Part shown: piece by piece, positions 44,851-55,799 of the stretch
Layout of the letters: each line of letters starts with the position of its first letter
How positions within the stretch are numbered: the first letter of the stretch is position 1
Assembly: GCA_022494885.1 (NCBI GenBank)
Contig: JAGVSM010003447.1
Span: 62,001-126,000, forward strand
Reading direction: 5' to 3'
From: Micrasema longulum
Taxonomy: Eukaryota; Arthropoda; Insecta; Trichoptera; Brachycentridae
Length of the DNA: 64,000 nt
The notes under the pieces: model-generated
Databases searched by the model: none
What the model saw: only the letters and a program-made list of their open reading frames with translations
What the model was told of the DNA's origin: nothing
Translations under genes and position numbers: made by a program

Positions 44851-44854
44851 AATA

Positions 44855-45212
44855 AAACCTTTATCAACACCCGGTGATGCATAAGGCACTGCATTATTAA
44901 GTAAAATGCAGCATATATCGATCATCTCTTATATGAAGGTAAGGTGATCACTATTACGCTTTAGGTGGTAGTCCGGTGACACTGAAATCCTTTGGCGAAA
45001 ACTACCTTATAAACAAATGTTTTATGTTAATCCTTCCGGGAATCGCACCCAGGACCTTAGGCTTTGTGGCGAATGCTCCTGTAAGGAACGATTTCTCTAG
45101 TCGATTTCCTTTTACAGGATTTTTATCAGAGAGCAGCCGTCGAGTTGAAAATACTCGTTTACGACTCTAGTTTTATTTCACACTTTTGTAAATCAAAATG
45201 TTTCAGGCTTCT
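44855..45212 (-). mobile_element. SINE-A long-form copy
   Basis: The minus strand includes the extension (ACTCGACGGCTGCTCTCTGA, then TAAAAATCCTGTAAAAGG and AAATCGACTAGAG), a tRNA part with GGGTGCGATTCCCGG as B-box region, and the body ending near GGTGTTGATAAAGG. A 64-codon plus frame inside is an artefact. Confidence 0.75.
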
Positions 45213-45371
45213 TCCCAATATTCGGTAAACATGTTTAGAAAAGTAATATTTTTTTGTTATTTCTCTGCACATACTATAAATTCAATTACATAAAGTTAAT
45301 AGTTTATGATAAATGATGTTCAAAAAAATTTAAACAAACTTTAAGTCGTTTATGATTATTTGCGATTTTTC

Positions 45372-45552
45372 GTGTCCGGGCGGTTGAAGAATACTGTTAT
45401 GTGTGTGAAATAGACCCAGGACCCTGAACGAGCAATTTTGGCCCGATGGCTATCTCTTAGGTAAGAATCCTGAAAAAGGGAATCGAGTTAAGATAAGTCT
45501 GCCTCTTAGTGTAGTAGTTAGCGCGTTTGCTAACCATTCTTGAGGTTCTGTG
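45372..45552 (+). mobile_element. SINE-A 5' half, long form
   Basis: GTGTCCGGGCGGTTGAAGAA, then TGTGTGTGAAATAGACCCAG, then CCCTGAACGAGCAATTTTGG and GATGGCTATCTCTTAGGTAA make a nearly intact extension. The A-box region is GTGTAGTAGTTAGCGCG. The copy breaks off at the anticodon arm near TTGAGGTTCTG. Confidence 0.75.
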
Positions 45553-45999
45553 TTTTTACATAGTAAAATATCTAAAAAAGAAACATACACCCATCTACAA
45601 TTCAAATACAATCATAATGTTGCATTTGTTTAACAATTGTGTCGTACTTCAATCATTTGCCCCTAAAATGGATGGGATTTGACAGGTGGAAAAATATTAT
45701 TTTAAAAATATATATTTGCTTTGTTGAGAATCAAACGCGAGACTTATGGAGACCTACGCGGTAGCTAAATTTAGCAGAAGTAAGATGGTTTATTTCAAAT
45801 TAGCACAAAGCGTTATAATTGTAAGGTTTTTTTGACATTTTAAAATTTATTTTACTGATATTTAAACGTGTAAATCATACGATGTAGAAATATCTGAATT
45901 TACAATGATATTTAATTGGACAAAATATTGATTCAACTAATGAATTACCCACAGCACAAAATATTGAGGCTTGTGAAACGCGCCTTTTTGATTATTTTG

Positions 46000-46072
46000 A
46001 ACTTACCGGAGATCAAACCAGGAACCTATCGTGGGTGAGGCAAGCGTATTACTCACTACCACACTAGCCCAC
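46000..46072 (-). mobile_element. tRNA-like SINE fragment
   Basis: The minus strand has GGCTAGTGTGGTAGTGAGTA as A-box region and GGTTTGATCTCC as B-box. The body is missing. SINE-A or a relative is likely. Confidence 0.5.
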
Positions 46073-46170
46073 CTATTGCCTTCTCTAAAATATTTTTTGT
46101 AATATCTTTTGCATATGAAATATTTTTTCTTATGGGAAGCAAAAAAATATTTTAACAATATTCTGAATAT

Positions 46171-46285
46171 GTTTTATTTTTTGTAGACAAGGGCTGGGTT
46201 CAACTCCCTAGTCAATTATTAATATTGATGAATTAAATAAAAAAAAGAACATCTAAGAGAAGTCAATATGGAAGCATAGGCTTTT
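46171..46285 (+). mobile_element. SINE-E copy with intact B-box-like word
   Basis: TGTAGACAAGGGCTGGGTTC, then AACTCCC, places GGTTCAACTCC at 46197-46207, as in the full copy at 59036. AGTCAATATGGAAGCATAGG follows, and the copy then decays. Confidence 0.6.
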
Positions 46286-46375
46286 ATTTTGCATTGTGCC
46301 AATCAATTTTAGGGCACGGTATAATTTGATGGGATGGTGCGAGTGACTCAGTTTTAAATAGTGTATTTGTTGCAC

Positions 46376-46866
46376 AAAAATCCATACTTAAAATAATACT
46401 TAAGACTCCCGATACAGATATCTTCTGAAGAAATATTCTACAAATCACAACTTATGACACCAAAGCAATTATAAACTAAAACAATACTCACTCACAGATA
46501 AAAAAAAATCTTCTTATTCAAATGAAAGACATGGTCCCTATAATACATCACATACAAATAATATAATCACTAAATCCTCAACACAAAGACAACTTAAACA
46601 GATGCAAACTAATACTACTCTCGGACAGAAGGATTTTGAGTATTATTTAATTAAAATCTTTAACCTACTTCCACTATCTATTAAAATAGTTAGTAACGAG
46701 AAAATGTTCAAAAAGGCTGTTAAAAACGGATAGAGGAGCTAGATAGAAGTAAAATGTATTGTCTTATTCGCCCAAACTAATATTGAATCAACTGATCTAC
46801 AAATGTATAGCCAATGTTATGTTTTAGTTCTTTTATTGTGCGTTTTGTAATAAAAATAATAAAGAT
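46376..46866 (+). mobile_element. Jockey-like LINE 3' end
   Basis: A 108-codon frame (46410-46733) has one stop at 46455-46457. It reads RYRYLLKKYSTNHNL, then DKKKSSYSNERHGPYNTSHT, then STQRQLKQMQTNTTLGQKDF and EYYLIKIFNLLPLSIKIVSN before the stop. The Y-N-T block, the F-x-Y block and the N-x-L-P block mark the C-terminus of a Jockey-like ORF2. Just upstream, SILKIILKTP in another frame shows a frameshift. The UTR ends near AATAAAAATAATAAAG. The 5' part is lost. Confidence 0.75.
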
Positions 46867-46869
46867 GTA

Positions 46870-47260
46870 CTTAGTTCATTATTAACATAAATACGTAGTG
46901 TTTAAAAATATCTAAAGCTTTTCATAAATATATCAGTTTATTAAGTCCTCTTTGTTTATTCTCAAATCTGAAAATGTTTGAAAAAAAGCATATTGTTAAA
47001 TGTCTTTGGCACGAGTAACCCCAGAAAGATCACATTATTTTTATCATTAGTCATAGTTTAAGTTTTAAAAAGATTAAATGTAAAATAAATAGGGTTTATG
47101 AAAATTTCGAAAACTCTTTTTTTTTTTGTTTAATCACTGATCAAGGATAAGTTTAAAAATTGAAAAATATTTTCAGGTGTTACCTTGTATGTATGTAGGT
47201 GAAATAATTTGTTCGAATGAATCTCCCCCGCATTAGTTAAAGCTTAATTTTTTAATTTTT
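46870..47260. other. AT-rich stretch, no gene seen
   Basis: No supported coding frame or repeat. Confidence 0.45.
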
Positions 47261-47264
47261 TAAC

Positions 47265-47450
47265 GTCAAAAAAGTCAACAGATGGAAGATTTGAAAGAAT
47301 ATGGATGTTCAAAAACAAGCAGACATGCGAAATGTTAAACAGTGTGTAAATTGTTTACTTAAACCAGCTAACGACATGTCATAAGACATGTAAATGCCTA
47401 GACTTTCATATTTTCTTCTTTAAGATGTTTTCCATCTCTGTTGTAATAAT
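47265..47450 (-). mobile_element. SINE-E copy
   Basis: The sequence CAACAGATGGAAGATTTGAA, then AACAGTGTGTAAATTGTTTA, then ACTTAAACCAGCTAACGACA matches the minus body. CATCTCTGTTGTAATAATTT marks the middle part. The 5' B-box part is absent. Confidence 0.65.
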
Positions 47451-47454
47451 TTAA

Positions 47455-48145
47455 AAAAGAAAATTTCGCTATTTATTTACAGAAATATTAACTTTGTTTA
47501 CCGATTCGTAAGTAAATAAAATAAAAACTTACAGAACGCATGCAGTTTGCAGGACTGTTTAATGTTACGGTCAGAATGTTAATTTATTCTGGTTTTTTTT
47601 ACGAAAAATTCAAGTTGCCAGGTATTTTTCTGACAAATAATAATTTCAATCAAATTTGTCAACCTGCATTTGACAATTTGTAGGCAAATTTTAATGCTGA
47701 TGAAAAGATAAGTGTGTACCATAATAGAACACACTATAAAAATATTCAAATTAAAAAAATTTCGAACCATTTGCGTAGGATAAAAGAACGCCTTGTTTGA
47801 ACTAGGAAAAAATGAATATTGTAAAAAGCGCCAAGAGATTGGCGCCCTGTGGCGGAAATGTGAAGTTCCCGGAGAGATCTATGAATATTTTTTCTGTGTT
47901 GAAATTTAAATCTATTTTTTGAGCAAGATTCTGGTTACTCGCATTGTTTTGTTTATTTGTCTGGATCAGGTTTCAACCAGTTAGGTAGTGCTTAATTTGT
48001 AGGTCAAATTGTTCGATGATTTAATACGGCTTGTTCGATAACAAGCCGTGTATCATAATTAAAGCACACCCCTTTATCGATATTTTTAGTGAAAAAAATA
48101 TTTTATACTCTTTAGTCCCGAGACCATGCGTTGAAATCACTTTGA
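47455..48145. other. AT-rich stretch with two small hairpins
   Basis: GCGCCAA-GAGA-TTGGCGC at 47828-47845 and ACGGCTTGTT-CGAT-AACAAGCCGT at 48026-48049 are perfect stem-loops. No coding frame is supported. Confidence 0.6.
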
Positions 48146-48149
48146 TATT

Positions 48150-48312
48150 TATTTTTTGCAACATATCAGGCCATGAAGCCCAATTACAGTGGTGAATTAC
48201 AGAACACTTAGGCTTGATGAAAATCACATTATTTTTTTGTGTTCTCACCGAGAATCGAACTCAGTGCCTTCCGTGCAGTCAAGCGATTTTTCCACAACAC
48301 CACGGAGGCCGC
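48150..48312 (-). mobile_element. SINE-B copy
   Basis: The minus strand reads GCGGCCTCCGTGGTGTTGTG, then CTTGACTGCACGGAAGGCAC, the decayed B-box GAGTTCGATTCTCGG and TGTTCTGTAATTCACCACTG. Only the middle of the anticodon arm is strongly changed. Confidence 0.8.
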
Positions 48313-48319
48313 AAATATT

Positions 48320-49260
48320 GTTTTTTTCAAGATAAAGTTGGCATTTGTGTTGTTTTAAAAAAAATACATCCAACTTCCCGTAGCACTAAAACTTCTTCAT
48401 TATGCATACTGCAAATAAATCATGTTTCCGTAATATCAACATACGTTAAATTTGTTATTCTTTTTCTTTTCTTTTCTTTTCATGGTCACGTCATACCATA
48501 TTAATATGCTATAAACTTGTTAATAATTCAAAAAGGAATTGCCCATGCTCAGACGCTGAAGTTTTTGTGGGCATTTTCTCCAATTTGTGGTATAGCTTAA
48601 TTTTAAGATGTTTTTTTCGAAAGTGTTTTTGTTATTATATTTCTATGTAAATATACGCAAGGAAAATAAACAAATAAAAAAATATAAAAAAAATTAAAAA
48701 TGCGTTTTTGTCAAAATGAGCGAAATGCATTGTTTCATAATTATTTTTTCGTTGAATCTATTTTGTCCGTTTTAACGAATATGCAGCAAAATGAATTAAT
48801 CCGCATTTTCCAATGCTATTTTTTTTGTGCAAATAGCCTAAAGCTTTACAAATCATACTTATTTACTGCCCAGCAAAAAGCGTGCACTTATGCGGCCAAA
48901 AAAGTTTTTCCTTCAAATAAATATTATGTATCCTCGACACCAAGAGGTTGAAGAATGTTAACTTACAATGTAAGAATTTGCTGCGTAAGTATAAATGAAC
49001 AAAAACGGTGTTTTAACAAGCAACTGTTGCTATAAAGAGTAACAATTACTCCAAACGAAAGTAATGAGGACCAAAATAAATTCTGATTTCGAAATTATAT
49101 ACCAAAGATGAGCATAATAACAAGTGGTACATGTTTTATGGATGCTGATAAAATCAATAACTTATATCATTTTAATTACGCATTTATACATATTTATAAA
49201 ATGTTTATTAAATTGTTTATTATGTTTTTTTTTGGAACGTGAGCTCATTAGCATATTGAG
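48320..49260. other. AT-rich stretch, no gene seen
   Basis: Contains a CTTTT-rich run near 48460-48480 and an open frame (48700-48951, plus) with no recognised motif. Confidence 0.4.
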
Positions 49261-49286
49261 AAAACTACGGGTACTGCTCTCCCGTT

Positions 49287-49783
49287 ATGAAGAGTGCAGT
49301 ATCTAGCATTTTCGACGACATTTTGTTTAATTCGGATTCGGATTCACAAAAAAAAGATCTTTATTTTAGTCTTCCTTTAGAAACCAGGAAGCTGCAGTCA
49401 CTAGATTCTCAACAACAAACCATCAAGCCGTTTCTCCCGGAAGGGTAAGCAAAGAGGATAAAACGCCATATTAGACTGTATGTTCAAGTATATCTCGGTT
49501 CTTCTACATTTATACTTCCTCTCATGCACGCGCGTCAATTATTCTGATTATTTAGATTTCACTTAATGTTCAGTGTATATACATCCTTAATACAGTTTTA
49601 TTTAAGTTTAATTTATGTTTTATAATTAAACATTAACTATCATATGAAAACTTAATTGATCTCTCTGTTGTACATGGCATATAGTAATGACATGCATAGT
49701 ATTGAAACTACAAAAAAACAACACTATTTTCTTTTACCGCGATTTTCATAGAAACATGTCTAACTCAATACTGCACTCTTCAT
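49287..49783. repeat. Inverted repeat arms about 470 bp apart
   Basis: ATGAAGAGTGCAGTA at 49287-49301 is exactly complemented by TACTGCACTCTTCAT at 49769-49783, with looser pairing on the outer side (CTCCCGT and ACGGAGGG). The space between holds the RTE relic. This could be a foldback element or two opposite copies of an unknown repeat. Confidence 0.6.
49330..49560 (-). mobile_element. RTE-type LINE 3' end, relic
   Basis: The minus strand reads IDARACMRGSINVEEPRY, stop, then LIWRFILFAYPSGRNGLMV. The DNA around CTTACCCTTCCGGGAGAAAC matches 20453-20470. It belongs to the same LINE group as the relic at 19990-20485 but is shorter. Confidence 0.65.
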
Positions 49784-49809
49784 ACGGAGGGAAGGGTAGT
49801 TCTGTAGTA

Positions 49810-50310
49810 TTTAAACTCCAGAACCCGTATTACAATAGGAAAGTAACTAGTTAAACTTCACTTATCTAAAAAAAAAAGCGGTATTTAAAATTTTTAAACA
49901 AAAATGACAATATTTCTGTTAAAATTTGATGTATCTTAATCGGTAACATGAAATATAATATTTATTAAATAAAATATACGCATCATGGTAAAGAAAGCTT
50001 AATTTTACTTAATATATAATTTAAGACTGAACTATACGAAAAAACACACCACTTTGACGTAAAAAAATTAAGACGATAAAAATTGTACACAAAATTACAC
50101 TGTGAAACATAGAAGACGATATTATAACATTTACCAAATATGCTAACATACACAAATATAATACTAAAAAATAACAACACCATTTAAAAAAAAGCAAAGA
50201 AAACGTGGAAATGTCAAAAATAATATTTAATTAACTTTATAATGACTTACCTTACTACTTAAAAAATTAATGGAGACAAATTAAAATTCAACCTGAAAAA
50301 TCAAACGATG
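49810..50310. other. AT-rich stretch, no gene seen
   Basis: No supported coding frame or repeat. Confidence 0.45.
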
Positions 50311-50311
50311 C

Positions 50312-50945
50312 CTTTATTTATTTATTAAAATTTTTGTACGTAATGTTATTTGTACATTGGCGGGTTTATTGCCAAATGGCAATTTCTTCCAACCAACCAA
50401 TAAAATAAAAGTTTTATTTTTATAATACAAGTTACAGAACATATTCAATAGAAAATAAAGATTAAAAATCTAAAGATCTATAAAAATAGAAATAAACGTA
50501 TTTGTTTATAAATTACCTTAAATCAAAGCTATATTTCAATGGGAAAAAAGAGGAAAGAGGAAAGGAGGAGAGATAAAGAAAGAGAAAGGAGATGTTTCTT
50601 CAGACGTCATTTAAACAGAGATAATGTAGTAACATCTTTGATGGTGGATGGGAGATGATTCCACAGTCGAGCTGCATGGCCACTATATGAGTTAGAGAAG
50701 AAAGAGGAATTGTGGATGGGTAAAGGGAGTGCCTTGAGTATGAGAACGTAGAGGTAAACCATGAACTGATAAGCGATAAAAAAAAATTCACGCAGAGCGT
50801 TAGGGTTATGGAGTACATTAAACAGAAGTGAGAGGGAGTGATAGTCTCTCCGCTGTCTAATTTTGAGCCATTTCAGTTGCCTACGACAATGAGAATTGTG
50901 GTCATATTTCCTAAGACAAAAAATGTAACTTATGCATGTATTTTT
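50312..50945 (-). mobile_element. Jockey/CR1-like LINE 3' end, copy 2
   Basis: The minus strand has a long frame reading YDHNSHCRRQLKWLKIRQRR, DYHSLSLLFNVLHNPNALRE, then SNSYSGHAARLWNHLPSTIK and DVTTLSLFK, one TGA, then RLKKHLLSL. The family and order are as at 25235. The UTR includes TTATTGGTTGGTTGGAAGAA, then GGCAATAAACCCGCC, and ends in an AAATAAATAAAGG tail. One stop and no frameshift over about 380 bp make this the better copy. The two copies are inverted and about 25 kb apart. Confidence 0.85.
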
Positions 50946-50989
50946 TACTAATCAAATGAGACATAACATGACTAAACCTTATAATATTT

Positions 50990-51035
50990 ATTTTGTAACC
51001 CTAACGGGTTTTTAAAAATACATATTTTTTTAATT
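50990..51035 (+). mobile_element. Short LINE 3' tail
   Basis: TTTGTAACCCTAACGGGTTT, then TTAAAAATACA, matches the 3' end of the LINE at 26661 (GTAACCCGTAACGGTTTATA). It is probably a tiny 5'-truncated insertion. Confidence 0.5.
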
Positions 51036-51094
51036 CAAAAAGATAACTCCATTGTTATTGGGCCCCAAAAGTCAAAGCCTCGAACCCTGCTATA

Positions 51095-51175
51095 CAGCAA
51101 GTTTAGTATTGAATACACTCGTCCAGTGTTCGGGTTCTAGTTCACACACAGAACTGTATTCTTCATCAACCTGCA
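51095..51175 (-). mobile_element. SINE-A 5' extension only
   Basis: The minus strand reads CAGGTTGATGAAGAATACAG, then TTCTGTGTGTGAACTAGAAC, then CGAACACTGGACGAGTG. A decayed tRNA part may lie at 51060-51095. The body is absent. Confidence 0.6.
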
Positions 51176-51189
51176 CACTATAATATATA

Positions 51190-51840
51190 AAATTAAAAAG
51201 ACTAAACATTCTCCAATATCATTTTCAATAAAAAAATATAATTATAACACGTTTACTTGGAATTAAATTTTGATTAGAATCGAAATTGTAAAAGTAATCT
51301 TAAGATTTAAATCTTGTTTGCCTACCGTGCAAACCATTGAAATGCGAGGCAAACTAATTTGTAAGTTATTTATATTAGATACTAAAAAAACAAACATGTT
51401 TCTTTGCTACAAGTAATGTGTTGAAGTCTCACAATTTGTTCATACAATTTATTATCGAAACATCGCATCGTGTGATAAAAATAGATTAATAATTTAAAAG
51501 GCATCGTAGCTCTATACCATATCTATACAAATACGGCCGCTCATGGGGTCCGATATGAAAAAACATGATTTAGATCATACAAATGAAATTAAAGGAATTT
51601 CTATGGTGTTCCGTACCTCAAGTTGCGTGATTTATACAACAGCTCATGTGTTATGATGAAGTTTGAGCTCAAAACAAAGAATATCACCGCATCTTTGTTA
51701 TTTATTTATGATTATTAAGAAACGAATTTATTAGCTAATGTTTAACACTTTAGCTCAATTCTACCTTGAAATTTTTTTTTTTAAAGTGAAACAAGATACT
51801 CGGTTTAATTTAATAAAATTCACATAAAATAATAAAAATA
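51190..51840. other. AT-rich stretch, no gene seen
   Basis: No supported coding frame or repeat. Confidence 0.45.
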
Positions 51841-51844
51841 GGTT

Positions 51845-51984
51845 TATAGTTTTATTCCACTTTTATTTATATTATTTTGATTATTTTTTTACCAGTGACC
51901 GGGTTTTGTCGTGACCGACATCGCCAGACTGCAGAGCTGAAAAAAATTACAAAAAATAATAAATAAAAGTGGAATAAAACTATA
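51845..51984. mobile_element. Foldback with 26-bp perfect arms and GC-rich loop
   Basis: TATAGTTTTATTCCACTTTT, then ATTTAT, at 51845-51870 is complemented exactly at 51959-51984. Looser pairing continues inward. The loop holds GTGACCGGGTTTTGTCGTGA, then CCGACATCGCCAGACTGCAG. No duplication was found at the edges. It could be a MITE or an inverted pair around a short insert. Confidence 0.65.
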
Positions 51985-52014
51985 TACGTATTTTTATTAT
52001 TGTTATTAAAATGC

Positions 52015-52037
52015 AGTTCTATATATATATATATAGT
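52015..52037. repeat. TA dinucleotide run
   Basis: About nine TA units lie directly before the tandem module on the minus strand. Confidence 0.75.
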
Positions 52038-52039
52038 TG

Positions 52040-52480
52040 GATAATTTATAAAGCGCCATTTTTGTGAAAATCACCTCAAGGGCGCTGTACAATTAATAAA
52101 TATCCCAGTACGTCTTGCAGCTACAGAGCGCATGGACGGTTGGGATTCTAGTTCCTCGTTTTCAATTAAGATCAATCAAAAATTATAATAGATAGGAGCT
52201 AGATTACAGGACGTCTTGCAGCTACAGAGCGCATAGACAGTTAGAAATTTAGCCCCCATTTACACTTTTAAAAATTGACAAATAAATTTAGTGTATTACA
52301 AAATAATAATAATATGAATAGTAAAAAGGAGTAAGATTACAACACGCCTTGCTGCTACTAAGCGCATAAACGATTGGAATTCTAGACCCCGTTTACAAAA
52401 TTAAGGTATTTTAAAGTTGAAATATGAAAGCTAGATAACCAATCATCGTGCAGCTACAAAGCGCATGGATGAGAGGAATT
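52040..52480 (-). mobile_element. Tandem module with L2/CR1-like hairpin tail, copy 2
   Basis: On the plus strand TTATAAAGCGCCATTTTTGT, then CACCTCAAGGGCGCTGTACA, is the tail. It is followed by four cores near GTCTTGCAGCTACAGAGCGC at about 52111, 52211, 52343 and 52445, so the units are 100-132 bp. The order, read on the minus strand, is units then tail, as at 29750. Confidence 0.7.
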
Positions 52481-52657
52481 CCAGCAAAGTTAAAACAATA
52501 TCAATAAATTTATAAAAAATAGAGTATAGTAGTAAATTGGTCAATTGACCAAGAAATGTCTGTACAAAAACTCAATACATCAATAAAATTCGGTTAAATA
52601 ATGTAAAATAATTATTAAAATCAACAATAATTTAGGTTTGGCAAAATTATTTTGATC

Positions 52658-53015
52658 AACAGATAAAAGAATGGAAGGAATTTAGATATACCAACATAGA
52701 CAGAATGGTTAATATTACAGAGTATAAAAAGTGGCAAATAAAAATAAAAATTGGGAAGGTCCAATGTCTTGCAGGGTACCCGCTGGCACAGCGCGGGTTT
52801 AAACTGTGTAACTCGGTTATAAGCTTAGACTACACCCTGTCTGCGTAATCTATAAGTGTGAAAGCACAACAATTAATGATATGAATCATACATGTATAAA
52901 ACATGTGAGTCGAGGTCCTGTAAAATAAACCAGCTAATGACAGGTCAAAAGCCTTGTAAATACCTAGACTTCTATGTTCCCTTCTAATACAATATTCTTC
53001 ATCTCGGTTGAAATA
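52658..53015 (-). mobile_element. SINE-E copy split by an unknown insert
   Basis: The first part (52658-52735) reads CAACAGATAAAAGAATGGAA and GAATGGTTAATATTACAGAG. The last part (52919-53015) reads AAACCAGCTAATGACAGGTC and CTTCATCTCGGTTGAAATAT. The two parts join in the family order, so the middle (52736-52918) is an insertion. Confidence 0.65.
52736..52918. mobile_element. About 183-bp insert of unknown class
   Basis: It starts with an A-rich word (AAATAAAAATAAAAATTGGG) and has a GC-richer core (GGGTACCCGCTGGCACAGCG). No terminal repeats, duplication or matching copy elsewhere in the window was found. Confidence 0.45.
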
Positions 53016-53148
53016 TGTGAATACTTTACTTTTCATAAAATAGATAAAACAACTTTGTTTTTAACCACTAATTTTTAAACTATTTTTAAAATAAGTGGTT
53101 AAAAACAAACATGTTTTATTTATTTTTATTTTTTTATTTATTTTTTAC

Positions 53149-53292
53149 ATATTTATTACAGCAATTTTCAAGTTATTATTTATACAACAAATTGATTAAG
53201 TTGTAAAAGTAAACATACATATTTTTTATTTTTGCTGTTGGTTCATCTAAACTGCCTAACTAGGGATAGCTTCCCCGTTCTAAGGCAGTAAA
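53149..53292 (+). repeat. ACTGGTGAGTCATC-family repeat, copy 3
   Basis: ATTTATTACAGCAATTTTCA, then TTGTAAAAGTAAACATAC, then AACTGCCTAACTAGGGATAG and CCCGTTCTAAGGCAG match the reverse complement of 44185-44305 in order. The ACTGGTGAG word itself has decayed here. Confidence 0.6.
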
Positions 53293-53294
53293 TT

Positions 53295-55160
53295 ATGTAT
53301 TTTACAATAATATTAAAAAGTAATTACAGTTTTATCATAATGTGTGCTTTTTCAGTCTTAAAAGTAAACAATAAATACGAGAAAACATAAATAATACCAA
53401 AATCTTATTATCCTATTATAATTAATAACCACAAAGTTAGTGCTTCAAATATAAAATTTACTTAACTTTTCACTTAAACAAGCTTTCTAGATACGCTGCA
53501 ATTGGAGCGAACAGAAAATGATGATAATGCCGATTTTTTTAAAACCACTAGTCGGTACACTTAAGGCTGGCGTCATGTGAAATCTGAGCTAAAGGGTGCA
53601 TTTTACATTTTGGGAAAAAAAGGTAGACACGTGATTGTAAATATTGAATACCGGCGGCACGGTCCTGGAAAGGGTTGAACGAATAAGATAAATATATTAC
53701 CATTGTTAAGAATAAGTCGAAATTCAGAGTTCAATATTATTGTTATAATTTTGCGAGGTTTGCTAGAGTGGAAATTATTTTGTTATGTAATGTTATAATT
53801 TTATTTACAAAGTACAATATATTTTATACTATTATATTTTTATAACACTCAAACTAGCTATATGGATATTTGTTTTGAACAAAAACCATCGCCAGCCATC
53901 CCACAAAACAATTCGATAGACCCAGCATCCCTAATCTCTTTTGGCAACTTATTATTAAACATCTTTAGGCTTTATAAGTTCAAATTGTTCTGAGTTGCTT
54001 AATTCTTATTTTTGGGAGTCTAGAACATTCACCCATCTAATAGGATAGCAATGAATTTTGTTTTTACGCTAAATATTACTAAACCTGTATTTGGGTAACA
54101 ATTTTTTCATTAATTTCAAAACTTATTTAGGTACGTATTTAATCATATACTTTTGATAAAGCGAAAAATAAACCTTTTTTTCCGGTGTAAAAATTAAAAT
54201 AATTATAAATCCAGGCACTAACAGAGTTTACGTCTTAAATCAACTAGTTTTTTTTGTTATAATACTTTGAAAAAATACTTATTGTAAGTCATTAGCCCAG
54301 TAAATTTCTAAAATTTAAAATTCCTTCATACGTAAATTATGATTTTTTGCATCTAGCAATAACAAAAATAGTTTTTTACAGAATATAAAAAGTTAAAAAA
54401 ACAGGTCGTAAGTATTGACTCTTTATAGAACACATTTTTTGTTTCGATTTATGTCTTCCAAACCAAATGAAACGTGTTTTTTTAAAAAGATACTAAGCAT
54501 ATTGCATTAGAAAATCTGAGTGGTAGACAGATCTACCAGTGAACGTTATTACGATACTTTTGTGACATAAGACTTATTATTAGTGCAAAACTATTTAAAT
54601 GAAGACCTTAATTTTGGTGGTATATGTATGAATGCATCGTTTTCTTTTAGTATATTATAAAGGGTTAATATTTCAAAAAAAAAAGTAAAATTTTAATGTT
54701 AAATCTAGTTTTACTTATACGTTTTTATGGGCATGAAATAATGCTCGTTCTAAGATGCCCGCTATCTAATCAACAAAAAGTTGAAGTCCAAAGGAAACAT
54801 AAAAGATTTTGTCTATTTTCAGTTCAGTGCCAGCTTATGGCGTTAATTGTCGAAATCACTAAAGTACATGCTTGAACTACAAAAAAATAAGTATTTGACA
54901 AGTTAAATTGAAAAAAGTATTCCTAGCAGCTTAAATAGATACAAAAATACCTGTTCCAAAGCTTTAAATAAATTAATGACTTAATTAGTGGTGACTTCTT
55001 TTTATATTGTTTTTATATAACTTGGCATGCAACTAACCTTGAAATATTTGTTGTTTTGATACTTTTGCTTTAAAGTGCTCATTTTACGTGATCACTTTCA
55101 CACTACGAATAATTTACTATTCTACACATGTGTGAGCATCCATATTTTATTTAAAACGTT
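53295..55160. other. Mostly AT-rich; small SINE-A 3' scrap near 53488
   Basis: TAGATACGCTGCAATTGGAG, then AAAATGATGATAATG, at 53488-53525 is the SINE-A end with an internal deletion. The rest has no supported coding frame or repeat. Confidence 0.5.
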
Positions 55161-55164
55161 TTAA

Positions 55165-55330
55165 ACCATTTCCCTACCGTGCTTGTTTCCCAGCAGGGTT
55201 GTAGTAAAATATTTGGTTTAACTGTGGTTTCATGAAATATTTTATTGTTTCTAGACTGGTGTTCGAAGCGTAAGATTTATTACCTGATCTCTCAAATAAC
55301 ATAAATGATGATAAATTGAAATACTAATTA
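55165..55330 (+). mobile_element. SINE-A copy, decayed
   Basis: CCATTTCCCTACCGTGCTTG keeps the anticodon region, and AATATTTTATTGTTTCTAGA, then CTGGTGTTCGAAGCGTAAGA, the body. The B-box and end are lost. Confidence 0.55.
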
Positions 55331-55355
55331 AGTATTCGATGGTTGCGGAAAAAGA

Positions 55356-55790
55356 TGTAGGGGTCATAGCTGATGACACACATACATGTGTTTATCTGAA
55401 ATATGGAACAACGGCTGCAAGAAGAAACTCAACGTTTTCTATTGGAAACAATATATTATATTCTACAAGACCAACAGTATTGCACATAAGACATCTATCT
55501 ACATAAGAGCAACGTCCTAGAGGACATTAACTTCATTTTTGCCATGAAGACATCAAGGAAAAGGAACGCGGCCGATAAAGAGACCACGAGGCGTGGTAAC
55601 GTCAGTCTGCCCAACCAAGTCAGCTCAACGCCGTCACTCAGTTACAGCGTGTAGTCCAAGTGCAGTCAGTTCAACACGGCATCGCCGTAACGCGCGTGGA
55701 CATAATTCAATTCATTATAAATAATAATAAGTAATTAATTTCCATTAAACCTCTTATCTCGTGTCTTCTGTAAATCTGCAACTGAGGTAA
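55356..55790 (+). mobile_element. Promoter-like or solo-LTR-like repeat, copy 2
   Basis: It shows the same landmarks as 34562-35032: TGTAGGGGTCATAGCTGATG, ACCAACAGTATTGCACA, AAAGAGACCACGAGGCGTGG, GTCAGTCTGCCCAACC, CACTCAGTTACAGCG and CTCGTGTCTTCTG. The TATA word is GATAAA here, and the end carries CTGAGGTAAGAGCC, which also looks like a splice donor. The twin palindromes of copy 1 are absent. Confidence 0.55.
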
Positions 55791-55799
55791 GAGCCACAA

